Program-made: the position numbers and the translations under genes
Assembly (NCBI RefSeq): GCF_014194695.1
Contig: NZ_JACIAH010000001.1
Coordinates: 682,001-746,000 of the forward strand
Direction of reading: 5' to 3'
Source: Rhizobium sp. BK399
Lineage (GTDB): Bacteria; Pseudomonadota; Alphaproteobacteria; Rhizobiales; Rhizobiaceae
Length of the DNA stretch: 64,000 nucleotides
Shown here: positions 56,472-64,000 of the stretch, piece after piece
Layout of the letters: each line of letters opens with the position of its first letter
How positions within the stretch are numbered: the stretch's first letter is position 1
The notes under the pieces: generated by a model
Databases searched by the model: none
What the model was told of the DNA's origin: nothing
Seen by the model: only the letters and a program-made list of their open reading frames with translations

Positions 56472-57224
56472 TTAGTGGCCGCCCGGATGGATCGCGTCAT
56501 TGAGGTACATGCAAGTCAGCACCGCAAAGACGTAAGCCTGGAGGAAGGCAACGAGGAACTCGAGACCGGTCAGGGCGACCGTCATGATGAGGGGAAGGAT
56601 GGCACCGCCAACGCCGAGCGCACCCAGCGCTCCAAGCGAGGCGACGAAGCCTGCGAACACCTTCAGGGTGATGTGGCCAGCCAGCATGTTGGCGAAAAGA
56701 CGAACGGAGAGCGAAATCGGGCGGGAGAGGAAGGAGATGATTTCGATCGACACGACCAGCGGCAGAAGAATGCCCGGAACGCCCTGCGGCACGAAGATAT
56801 TCAGGAAGTGGAAGCCGTGCTTATAGAAACCGTAGACCAGAACCGTACCGATGACGAGCAGCGCCAGCGCGAAGGTCACGATGATCTGGCTGGTGATCGT
56901 GAAGAAGTACGGGAACATGCCGAGCAGGTTTGCAGTCAGCACGAACATGAAGAGCGAGAAAACCAATGGGAAGAACTTCATCCCCTTGGACCCGGCGCCT
57001 TCCTTCAGCATGTTGGCGATGAACTCGTAGGACATCTCGGCCACCGACTGGGAACGGCCCGGCACGATCGCCCGATTCGACGTCGAGAAGTACAGAAAGC
57101 CAGCAGCGACGGCAGCAGAGGCCACCATGAAGAGCGATGCATTCGTAAACGAGAAATCAATTCCACCGACTTCGATCGGCACAATCTTCTGGATCAGGAA
57201 CTGATGGGTCGGATCGTTAGACAC
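56472..57224 (-). CDS. atpB: ATP synthase F0 subunit a
   Basis: Integral-membrane proton-channel subunit of 250 residues with about five to six helices. The conserved Arg is in [18 protein letters not shown], followed by the C-terminal [23 protein letters not shown]. The start is GTG at 57224; no in-frame ATG fits better. It lies between atpI and atpE in the operon. Confidence 0.96.
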   Translation of the reverse strand: MSNDPTHQFLIQKIVPIEVGGIDFSFTNASLFMVASAAVAAGFLYFSTSNRAIVPGRSQSVAEMSYEFIANMLKEGAGSKGMKFFPLVFSLFMFVLTANLLGMFPYFFTITSQIIVTFALALLVIGTVLVYGFYKHGFHFLNIFVPQGVPGILLPLVVSIEIISFLSRPISLSVRLFANMLAGHITLKVFAGFVASLGALGALGVGGAILPLIMTVALTGLEFLVAFLQAYVFAVLTCMYLNDAIHPGGH

Positions 57225-57297
57225 CGCTTGTTCTCTCTATCTTTAGCCCGCGCAAGACGGGATTATTGCACTGGATCGAACGCCGGAGCGCCCTGCC

Positions 57298-57642
57298 CTA
57301 TTTTCCACCATTCTCGCGGCCGGTCGGATCTGGCTTTGCAACCTTCCCCGCAGCCCGCAGAACGTTCAATACACCGGCACAAAATCCGAGAAGAAGAAGA
57401 ACAATCAATCCCCAAGGCGCCGTGCCGACAAAACGGTCGAGGACATAGCCAAGAACGGCACCGACAACGATAGCGGAGATGAATTCGCTCGAAAGCTTCA
57501 TCGCCTGGGCATAGCCTTTGCGGCTCGCCTCGGCGCTGGCTTCGATAGCCTCTTCCTTCCCCGCTTCAACACGCTTGGTTGCGAGCTCCGCCCCCAATTG
57601 CGCCCGGCGCTTTTCTAGACCTTCCTCGCGGTCGTCCGTCAT
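57298..57642 (-). CDS. atpI: ATP synthase subunit I
   Basis: Assembly-associated membrane protein of 114 residues: a charged N-terminal helix (EGLEKRRAQLGAELATKR) and two membrane segments (FISAIVVGAVLGYVLDRF, GLIVLLLLGFCAGVLNVL). First gene of the operon, with a GGAGGAGAG site. The upstream 281 bp hold AAGGTT-TGAG-AACCTT and likely the operon promoter. Confidence 0.9.
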   Translation of the reverse strand: MTDDREEGLEKRRAQLGAELATKRVEAGKEEAIEASAEASRKGYAQAMKLSSEFISAIVVGAVLGYVLDRFVGTAPWGLIVLLLLGFCAGVLNVLRAAGKVAKPDPTGRENGGK

Positions 57643-57706
57643 GGTGCTCTCCTCCGCCAGCCGCTGTCCGCGATCCCGCTACCCCGGTTTTCCGGACAAC
57701 GACCCC

Positions 57707-57722
57707 AAGGTTTGAGAACCTT
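57707..57722. promoter_or_regulatory. Inverted repeat AAGGTT-TGAG-AACCTT upstream of atpI
   Basis: Perfect 6-4-6 dyad 65 bp upstream of the atpI ATG, in the operon's likely promoter or leader region. A second small dyad (CCGG-TTTT-CCGG) lies just closer to atpI. Regulators are unknown. Confidence 0.4.
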
Positions 57723-57923
57723 TCGGCCCGTTCTGAAGTCGCGCGCAACATAGTTTTAGCAAAAAGCATAGTCAAGGCGTAGGCAGTCGATGTCCAGCCA
57801 TAAAATAGACAAGAGAAAACATACGCTTAGGCCGATCCTGGCGAGGTTAGCCAAAATCGACCGAAAGAATCCGCTTTCGCGTGCAGCGATGAGACGCGAA
57901 ATCGCGCTGAGATCGGCTTTTCC

Positions 57924-59153
57924 TCAGCTCCAGCCGCCGCCGTAGGTGCGGTAGAAGACGTGCAGGCCGATGCGGCCGACCTTTTCCATCGTCTTTGCCC
58001 ATTTCGGGCGGACGTAGACAGCATGATAATGCGTTGCCGAGCCTACCTGCGGGAACCAGATCTTGCCGGCGGTAACAGCCATGGCGACTTCGCGGGCGAT
58101 TCTCCAATGATACTGCGAGTTCACACGATCCTTGATATTGTCGCAGGCAAAGGAGAATTGGCAGCGATTGCGCCAATCCTCGTTCTGGTAGACGACGCCG
58201 CAGATGGTCTTCGGGTAGGCGGGATTGCGAACGCGATTGAGAATGACCTGGGCGACAGCCGCTTGTCCCTTCACCGTTTCGCCACGCGCTTCGAAGTAAA
58301 TACCGGACGCCAAGCACTGCTGCTCGGCTGCCGAGAATACTGAAGGCGGCAGAATGCTTGCCGCCCAAGCGTGATCGCGCGGACCGATCTGCGGCACGAA
58401 GCGGCCATCGTCGGCCTTGTCGGTCAAAATCGAATCGAACGGCGACTGGCGAGCGTAGTCCGGAGCGGCCGGCGCATATGCCGTCGCCAGGACATCGGCC
58501 TTGGAGTTGGTCACGAGACCGGCCAGCATCGGTGAGACGCCGCGATCCGGTCTCGGCGGCTCCTTCTTGTAGAAATTCGTGGCGATCTGGATTTCCTTAC
58601 CCTTGATCTTAGGCTTCACGAAAGCCGACCGATCCTTCAGGTCCAAGCTCGGCTGAAAGAGCAGGCGTGTTCTCTGGAGAATAGAGCCGGCGGAAAAATC
58701 CTTGGGCGGCTGCACCTTTTCAACAGCGACGACGCGGCCCTTCTTGAGTGGGCGATTGACGCGGTCTTCGTCCGGCGAGGCCCCATGCCCCTTCTCCTTC
58801 GCCATGAAGGCGACCTTGCGGCCGTCGGGCAGAACCATGCCTGCCCCGGCCGCGATCGTGCCGGTCACAACAGGATCGGCAAAGGTCAGCTCCGCCTGAT
58901 GGATCGAGCCGGCCGGCGAATTGGTGAGCACCATCCGCCAGTTCTCCCGACCCTGATCGAGGCCGGCAAGCAAGGCAGCGAGGTCCGCATGAGACGCCAC
59001 AGTCGGCGACATCAGCCATCCGCAGACGCCGAAGAGCGCGGGGGAACTCCAATTTTGAAGCAAGAGGCGCAGCTTGCCACGGGAACGGCTATTTCGACGC
59101 AACGCGAAGACTCCGGCATGAGACGCATGAACATGCCGTTGAAAATGTCTCAT
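57924..59153 (-). CDS. SleB/CwlJ-type cell-wall hydrolase
   Basis: Peptidoglycan hydrolase of 409 residues. The N-terminal part is basic, followed by a likely membrane or signal segment (SSPALFGVCGWLMSPTVASH) and a roughly 200-residue linker. The C-terminal hydrolase domain is CLASGIYFEARGETVKGQAA, VILNRVRNPAYPKTICGVVY, CQFSFACD and ATHYHAVYVRPKWA, with the catalytic Glu in YFEARGE. The start at 59153 is chosen because the longer frame (to 60410) only overlaps kup. An RNA hairpin could cover this start codon (see findings). Confidence 0.9.
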   Translation of the reverse strand: MRHFQRHVHASHAGVFALRRNSRSRGKLRLLLQNWSSPALFGVCGWLMSPTVASHADLAALLAGLDQGRENWRMVLTNSPAGSIHQAELTFADPVVTGTIAAGAGMVLPDGRKVAFMAKEKGHGASPDEDRVNRPLKKGRVVAVEKVQPPKDFSAGSILQRTRLLFQPSLDLKDRSAFVKPKIKGKEIQIATNFYKKEPPRPDRGVSPMLAGLVTNSKADVLATAYAPAAPDYARQSPFDSILTDKADDGRFVPQIGPRDHAWAASILPPSVFSAAEQQCLASGIYFEARGETVKGQAAVAQVILNRVRNPAYPKTICGVVYQNEDWRNRCQFSFACDNIKDRVNSQYHWRIAREVAMAVTAGKIWFPQVGSATHYHAVYVRPKWAKTMEKVGRIGLHVFYRTYGGGWS

Positions 59154-59174
59154 TAACCTTGATGCTTGGTTAAT
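59152..59174 (-). promoter_or_regulatory. Inverted repeat covering the start codon of the hydrolase gene
   Basis: ATTAACC and GGTTAAT, 9 bp apart, form a 7-bp stem on the minus-strand RNA that contains the AAGG-type ribosome-binding bases and the AU of AUG. Confidence 0.45.
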
Positions 59175-59214
59175 GCGGATGCCGCGCGACGGCGAAAGCA
59201 TTAGCAACAGGCAA

Positions 59215-59240
59215 AATAAAAGCCCGGTCGATGCCGGGCT
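59215..59240 (-). terminator. Terminator of kup
   Basis: AGCCCGG and CCGGGCT form a 7-bp stem with loop TCGATG, followed on the minus strand by TTTATTTT. Just past the kup stop. Confidence 0.85.
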
Positions 59241-59263
59241 CCTATTGAAATGATTTTGCTCGC

Positions 59264-61162
59264 TTAAATAATGACGTGCGAGCCGAGCTCCACGACGCGG
59301 TTTGCGGGCAGCCGGAAGTAGTCCGACGGATTTGCCGCGGCATTGGCAAGCGCGATGTAGAGGCGGTCCTGCCAGTAGGGCATACCGGACTTGGCATCGG
59401 GAACCAGCTTGCGGCGACCGAGATAGAAAGACGTCGACATGATGTCGAACTTCAGCCCGGTCTTCCGCAGCGTCGCAAGCGCCTGAGAGACATTCTGCGA
59501 TTCCATGAAGCCGAACAGCAACTCGACGCGCGAGAAGCGCTCTGAGATCTGCTCGACCTTGTAGCGATCGGCGCTCGACACGCGCGGCTTGTTGATCGTG
59601 CGAATGGTCAGGATGACGTTCTTGTCGTGCAGAACGTGATTGTGCTTCAGATTGTGCAGCAGCGCCGCGGGTGCCGATTCCGGATCGCTGGTCAAGAAGA
59701 TCGCGGTGCCGGGCACCTGCGCCGGGGAATGGTCGCTCTTGCGCTCGATTGAACTGACGAAAGACGCGAGCGGGATGTCGGTATGGCGAGTCTTCTCGAG
59801 GAGAAGCGCCGAGCCGCGGCGCCACGTCCACATGATGATCGTAAACACGGCCGCAATCAGCACCGGAATATAGCCACCATCGTGAATCTTCAGCAGGTTG
59901 GCGCCCAGGAAGATCATTTCCAGACAAAGCAGCGGCGCAAGCGCCGCAGTTGCAACCAGGATCGACCAATTCCAGCGGACGCGGACAAACTCGAAGGCCA
60001 TGATCGAGGTGACGACCATCGCGCCTGTCACCGAGATGCCGTAGGCGATTGCCAGCGCATCCGATGTCTTGAAGCTGATGACGAGGAAGATGACGCCAAA
60101 GAAAAGCACCGCATTTACAGACGGGACAAAAATCTGCCCCGTATTCGTCTCGGAGGTAAAGAGAACCTCCATCCGCGGCAGGAAGCCGAGGTTGATGCCC
60201 TGGCGGACGAGCGAGAAAGCACCCGTGATGACGGCCTGGCTGGCGATGATTGTGGCGGCAGTCGCCAGGATGACGACCGGCAGCAACGCCCACTGCGGGT
60301 ACATCAAGTAGAAGGGATCCGACATCGCTGCGGGATTGCCGAGAACGAGAGCGCCCTGCCCCAGATAGTTCAGCGTCAACGCAGGGAAGACCAACGCAAA
60401 CCAGGCCCACTGGATCGGCCGACGGCCAAAGTGGCCAAGGTCAGCATAAAGCGCTTCCGCACCCGTCACGGTCAGGAACACCGCGCCGAGCACGACGACA
60501 CCATAGAATCCTTCGTGCAGCAGAAAGCTGACTGCATAGTAAGGATTGAAGGCGGCGAGGATGCCGAAGTCATCGGAGATATGCGAAATGCCCGCGGCGG
60601 CCATCACGATGAACCAGAGCGCGGTGATAGGTCCGAAGAAACGGGCCATGGCACCGGTCCCCCGCGACTGGACTGCAAACAGCAACGCCAGGATGAAAAC
60701 GGAAATCGGCACGATGTAACTGGTCAGACTTGGCGCCACGAGCTTCAGACCTTCGACGGCCGACAATACCGAGAGCGCCGGCGTGATCATCGCATCGCCA
60801 AGGAACAGCGCCGCCCCAACAAGGCCGAGCAGCATCAGCATCGCGGTATGCCCGTTTGCGGTCTTCATCAACAACGCAAGCAGGGAAAGCGTACCGCCCT
60901 CGCCTTCGTTGTCGGCGCGCAACAGGAAGAGCACGTACTTGATGGTGACGATAATGGTCAGGGCCCAGATCATCAGCGAGATGAGGCTGATGACCTCGAA
61001 GCGAGTGAGGCCGTCGATCGCGACGGGCTTCAACGCTTCGCGGAATGCGTAGAGCGGGCTGGTACCGATATCGCCATAGACGACGCCAACGGAGCCGAGC
61101 GCAAGGTAGAACAGCTTGCGCGGCTTCATTTTACGTTCGTGTGAATGGCTGCCTTCGTGCAT
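59264..61162 (-). CDS. kup: Low-affinity potassium transporter, Kup/HAK family
   Basis: Inner-membrane K+ uptake protein of 632 residues with about twelve helices and a cytoplasmic C-terminal domain. Family motifs are [55 protein letters not shown] and [17 protein letters not shown]. It starts 18 bp after the corA stop, giving a corA-kup ion-transport operon. Confidence 0.97.
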   Translation of the reverse strand: MHEGSHSHERKMKPRKLFYLALGSVGVVYGDIGTSPLYAFREALKPVAIDGLTRFEVISLISLMIWALTIIVTIKYVLFLLRADNEGEGGTLSLLALLMKTANGHTAMLMLLGLVGAALFLGDAMITPALSVLSAVEGLKLVAPSLTSYIVPISVFILALLFAVQSRGTGAMARFFGPITALWFIVMAAAGISHISDDFGILAAFNPYYAVSFLLHEGFYGVVVLGAVFLTVTGAEALYADLGHFGRRPIQWAWFALVFPALTLNYLGQGALVLGNPAAMSDPFYLMYPQWALLPVVILATAATIIASQAVITGAFSLVRQGINLGFLPRMEVLFTSETNTGQIFVPSVNAVLFFGVIFLVISFKTSDALAIAYGISVTGAMVVTSIMAFEFVRVRWNWSILVATAALAPLLCLEMIFLGANLLKIHDGGYIPVLIAAVFTIIMWTWRRGSALLLEKTRHTDIPLASFVSSIERKSDHSPAQVPGTAIFLTSDPESAPAALLHNLKHNHVLHDKNVILTIRTINKPRVSSADRYKVEQISERFSRVELLFGFMESQNVSQALATLRKTGLKFDIMSTSFYLGRRKLVPDAKSGMPYWQDRLYIALANAAANPSDYFRLPANRVVELGSHVII

Positions 61163-61180
61163 GAAATGAAAACAGGCTCT

Positions 61181-62191
61181 TCAGAGCCAGCCTTTCCATC
61201 GAAAAAAGAAGAAGGGAATGATGGCGGATAACACCATCAGCCCAATCGAATACGGATATCCGTGGGCGAAGTGCAGTTCCGGCATGAATTCGAAATTCAT
61301 ACCGTAGATGGAGGCGACCAGGGTCGGCGGCAAGAACACCACGGACGCGATCGAAAAAATCTTGATGATCGAGTTCTGCTCGATGTTGATCAGGCCAAGC
61401 GAGGCGTCGAGCAGGAAGGTAATATTGCCAGCGATGAAGGACGCATGCTCGTTGAGCGACTGAATATCGCGAGAGACCGTCCGGCAGAGTTCCTTGGTGT
61501 CACGATCCTGCTGGACCGCGGGGACATTATAGAAAAACGTCATCAGCCGCGACAGCGACGCGAGACTATCGCGGATCTTGCTGACGAGGCGATGATGGCC
61601 GGCAATGTCCCTAAGCTTCTCTTCGAGATAGTTCGACGGCTTGCGAACCTTCCTCGCACGGTCGCCAAACACATGCGTCGACAGAATGTCGATACGGGCA
61701 ACCGAAAGCTCCAGGATTTCCGCGGTGCGATCGATGACGGTTTCAAAGAGCTTAGCCAGCAGTGCCGCACCGCTCCGCCACTGTTGCGGTACGCGATGAA
61801 GCGCGGCGATGAATAGTGAAAAGGACTTCGGCTGTGCGTAGCGGATCGTGACCATCCGTTTGCCAACCAGGATGAAGGCAACGTCGGTCAGGGTCGGCGC
61901 GTCCGTTTCTACCTTCCAGACGAGAGACGCCGTCATGAACACGGCATCGTTTTCGACGTAGAGGCGGGCCGACGGTTCGATATCCTTGAGATCATCGCGT
62001 GTCGGGACTTCGATGCCCAGCACCCTTTCGACGAACATCTCCTCGTCACGCGATGGCTCGACCAGGTCGATCCACATGACGTCGTCGCGCAAGGAACCTT
62101 GCGACAAATCGCGAATTTCAACCGGCTTGCAATCGGAACAGTAGGCCGCGATCACCGGTTGGACCTCCGGTAATCCGGGCGTGTTGCGCAC
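61181..62191 (-). CDS. corA: CorA-family magnesium/cobalt transporter
   Basis: Pentameric Mg2+ channel family protein of 336 residues. The cytoplasmic funnel has the helix NEHASFIAGNITFLLDASLG, and two C-terminal helices surround the GMN signature ASIYGMNFEFMPEL; the tail FFFFRWKGWL is basic. The start is GTG. It is closer to classical CorA than the ZntB-like protein at 11345. First gene of a corA-kup unit. Confidence 0.94.
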   Translation of the reverse strand: MRNTPGLPEVQPVIAAYCSDCKPVEIRDLSQGSLRDDVMWIDLVEPSRDEEMFVERVLGIEVPTRDDLKDIEPSARLYVENDAVFMTASLVWKVETDAPTLTDVAFILVGKRMVTIRYAQPKSFSLFIAALHRVPQQWRSGAALLAKLFETVIDRTAEILELSVARIDILSTHVFGDRARKVRKPSNYLEEKLRDIAGHHRLVSKIRDSLASLSRLMTFFYNVPAVQQDRDTKELCRTVSRDIQSLNEHASFIAGNITFLLDASLGLINIEQNSIIKIFSIASVVFLPPTLVASIYGMNFEFMPELHFAHGYPYSIGLMVLSAIIPFFFFRWKGWL

Positions 62192-62552
62192 ATCGCTGTC
62201 TTCATCGAACGCCCTTCCACGGCGCGCTGCCCGCGAGAGCGCGTGGGATGCAAGTTCCAGATTGTAACGAAAGCGATTGAAGAAAGTTCATATGACTCCC
62301 GGCACATCCGGCGACCGCCGAGATATGCAACGTGCTCAACCGCATCGCAGTCACCAATCCTTCGACCAAGATAACTCCGAGTATGCAGGCGGCCAGTCCC
62401 ACCGGCCATCATCGAGCATTCGCAACACGCCGCCCTCATGGCGACGGCGCGCCATATGACGGAAAGCTGCGAAAGAATCAAGACATCTTACGTTCACCGC
62501 GCCGTTTGACCACATTTCCTCCGCAATTGGGAGTCTAGCGGCGGCGAAGCAT
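62192..62552. other. 361-bp gap between corA and mrp
   Basis: No well-supported gene. A 54-codon minus-strand frame (62351-62515) has GGAGGAA directly before its ATG, but the spacing is too short and coding bias is weak. It should hold the corA promoter; no terminator for mrp is obvious. Confidence 0.5.
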
Positions 62553-63707
62553 TCACTCGAAAACGATGGCCGGCGCGGCCTTCTGCGGCTGCACGTCGAG
62601 CTGCTGCCAGACCTTGGCGGCGATCTCGCGATAGATGCCGGCGACGATGCCGTTGGGCTCCGTTGCAACCAGCGGCGTTCCGGCGTCGGAGGTCTCGCGA
62701 ATGTTCATCGTCAACGGCACTTCGCCGAGGAAAGGCACGCCGATGCGTTCAGCTTCCTTGCGAGCGCCGCCATGACCAAAGATATCGTAACGCGTGCCCG
62801 TGTCGGGGGCGATGAAATAGCTCATGTTCTCGACGATGCCGAGCACGGGAACCTCGACCTTCTTGAACATGTTCAATCCCTTGCGGGCATCGACGAGCGC
62901 GAGATCCTGAGGTGTCGAAACGATGACGGCGCCCGCGAGCGGTACCTGCTGCGCCATCGTCAGCTGCGCATCGCCTGTGCCCGGCGGCATATCGACGACA
63001 AGGACATCTAGTTCGCCCCAGGCAACCTCACGCAGCATCTGCATCAGCGCCGATTGCACCATGGGGCCACGCCAGATCATTGCCGTCTCCTCGTCGACGA
63101 GGAAGCCCATTGACATCACCTTCAGCCCGTAATTTTCCATGGGGTTGATGATGCGGCCATCGATCTGGGTGGGGCGGCCGGAGATCTTGAGCAGGCGCGG
63201 CATCGACGGGCCGTAAATATCGGCGTCGAGAATGCCGACCCGCAAGCCATTGGCCTGGAGGCCGAGCGCAAGGTTGACGGCGGTCGTGGATTTTCCCACA
63301 CCGCCCTTGCCGGAGGCAACGGCGATGATCGAGCCAATACCGGGAACGCCGAGCTTGCCGGCGCGGGGCTGCTGTTGCGGCGCGTGGGCATGGCCGTGAT
63401 GCTCATGTCCAGCCTGCGGCTGCGGGCGCGAGACCGGCGCCGAACCCGCACCAGCCTTCTTGTCCGCCGTCAGCGCAACCAAGGCTCCCTTGACACCCGG
63501 CATCTCCTTGATGACCCGTTCGGCGGCGAGACGAAGAGGCTCCAGCTCCTTGGCGTTCTCCGCAGGGACCGTAATGGAGAAATAGACCTTGCCGTCGGAA
63601 ATGAAGACATCAGAGACCATGCCGAGCTCGACGATATCGTGTTCGAGATCGGGTCCGCGGACCGTCTTCAGCGTTTCGAGAACTTGTTCCTTGGTGACGC
63701 CGGTCAT
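62553..63707 (-). CDS. mrp: Mrp/ApbC-type P-loop ATPase (Fe-S carrier family) lacking the CxxC
   Basis: Cytosolic Fe-S cluster carrier-type ATPase of 384 residues. An N-terminal MIP18/DUF59 domain (about 5-80), a His-rich linker (HEHHGHAH, 101-108) and the P-loop domain with deviant Walker A SGKGGVGKST (132-141) and DMPPGTGDAQLT follow in order. In E. coli ApbC a CxxC ligates the Fe-S cluster; the matching segment here reads SYFIAPDTGTRYDIFGHGG with no Cys. GAGGAT precedes the ATG. Cluster transfer by the usual site is doubtful. A structured RNA candidate lies just upstream. Confidence 0.93.
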   Translation of the reverse strand: MTGVTKEQVLETLKTVRGPDLEHDIVELGMVSDVFISDGKVYFSITVPAENAKELEPLRLAAERVIKEMPGVKGALVALTADKKAGAGSAPVSRPQPQAGHEHHGHAHAPQQQPRAGKLGVPGIGSIIAVASGKGGVGKSTTAVNLALGLQANGLRVGILDADIYGPSMPRLLKISGRPTQIDGRIINPMENYGLKVMSMGFLVDEETAMIWRGPMVQSALMQMLREVAWGELDVLVVDMPPGTGDAQLTMAQQVPLAGAVIVSTPQDLALVDARKGLNMFKKVEVPVLGIVENMSYFIAPDTGTRYDIFGHGGARKEAERIGVPFLGEVPLTMNIRETSDAGTPLVATEPNGIVAGIYREIAAKVWQQLDVQPQKAAPAIVFE

Positions 63708-63806
63708 TCCATCCTCACTGCCTATGTTGGCATTCTAGATAGAGGAGCGCCGCGTCTTCGCCAAACAAAATCGGCGGTCGACGCAGCAAATGAGGAGCGA
63801 GTTCAA

Positions 63807-63872
63807 CCGGAAGGCCGATGCGTCCATCAAGTCCGCCGGGCTTTCGCCCTGATGGTTACAACAGCCTTCCGG
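63807..63872 (-). ncRNA. Candidate structured RNA upstream of mrp
   Basis: Nested dyads: CCGGAAGGC (63807-63815) with GCCTTCCGG (63864-63872), CCATCA (63824-63829) with TGATGG (63850-63855), and an innermost GGGC/GCCC hairpin. The minus strand gives a GAAA tetraloop, favouring that strand and placing the element about 90 nt upstream of mrp as a leader or separate RNA. It matches no family I can name (not tRNA, tmRNA, SRP RNA, RNase P or 6S by their conserved strings). Confidence 0.45.
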
Positions 63873-64000
63873 GATACCGAGGCAAGCCTTGCCACCTAGA
63901 GCAAGCACGGCAAAAGGCCAGTATAAAACGTGCATCGGGCGCTGAAGGTTTAGGGTTTGCGGGCGGCGGCGTGTCCCAAAAGCAACAACCGCCGCCGACG

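Noticed and set aside
57924..60410. 828-codon version of the wall-hydrolase frame
   Set aside because: The upstream 419 codons overlap kup in another frame; hydrolase coding begins near 59153.
59783..61144. 453-codon frame opposite kup
   Set aside because: Antisense shadow; composition extremely charged and without domains.
62351..62515. 54-codon minus-strand frame with GGAGGAA before its ATG
   Set aside because: Ribosome-binding site too close to the ATG, weak coding bias, no recognised family.
1..64000. tRNA, rRNA, CRISPR arrays, transposases, phage genes
   Set aside because: Looked for typical strings (GGTTCGAATCC-type T-loops, spaced repeats, DDE or integrase motifs) and found none.

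Overview
The window is GC-rich (roughly 60% by eye), densely packed alphaproteobacterial chromosome. It is most likely from a Rhizobiaceae member (Rhizobium, Ensifer/Sinorhizobium or Agrobacterium). The reasons are the BA14K-family protein, the DUF1217 repeat protein, the split atpF'/atpF pair in an atpI-B-E-F'-F operon, the abundance of chemoreceptors, and CtrA-like TTAA-N7-TTAA sites. No tRNA, rRNA, IS element, prophage or CRISPR array was seen. Content is mostly core housekeeping with a few lineage-specific genes.

Layout. 1-8395: three methyl-accepting chemotaxis proteins (one cut by the left edge) around tlyA and a TrmA/RumA-type RNA methyltransferase. 8589-11129: a two-gene acyl-CoA dehydrogenase/isomerase operon behind a LiuR-like operator. 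11345-16409: a CorA/ZntB transporter, a BA14K protein, a secreted GH25 muramidase, a GbcA-like Rieske oxygenase and an unknown protein. 16484-21647: a Sua5-type threonylcarbamoyl-AMP synthase, a D-2-hydroxyacid dehydrogenase and a 906-residue DUF1217 repeat protein. 21941-28719: a DUF6101-like protein, ubiA, an unknown membrane protein, a histidine phosphatase, cfa and tex.

28924-36872: glyS, a YqaA-type membrane protein, a DUF523 protein, a Cache chemoreceptor, and a winged-helix/TolB-like/TPR regulator. 36976-43552: purD, a DUF2207 protein, an aroA homologue, lemA, a 38-residue membrane peptide and glyQ (far from glyS). 43630-48346: a small membrane protein, an S49 protease, mntH, a tRNA/rRNA adenine methyltransferase, a DUF2007 protein and a polyprenyl diphosphate synthase. 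48476-54894: an exported TPR protein, ispE, moaB, a small secreted protein, a short glycosyltransferase, a PA0069-type radical SAM protein and rnhB. 54975-63707: the F0 ATP synthase operon, a SleB-type cell-wall hydrolase, kup, corA and mrp. The right edge holds a nested dyad that looks like an unannotated structured RNA.

Functional threads are chemotaxis (four receptors), envelope maintenance (GH25, SleB, Cfa, S49 protease, ubiquinone and isoprenoid steps), ion transport (two CorA-type proteins, Kup, MntH), translation and RNA modification (TlyA, TrmA-like, Sua5, GlyQ, GlyS, Tex, RNase HII) and ATP synthesis. No complete new defence or mobile system was found. The most interesting signals are regulatory or structural: three CtrA-like boxes in promoters, a triple AAGC-N6-GCTT array before purD, a structured RNA candidate before mrp, the DUF1217 repeat protein, an Mrp without its CxxC motif, and aroA lying between lemA and DUF2207.
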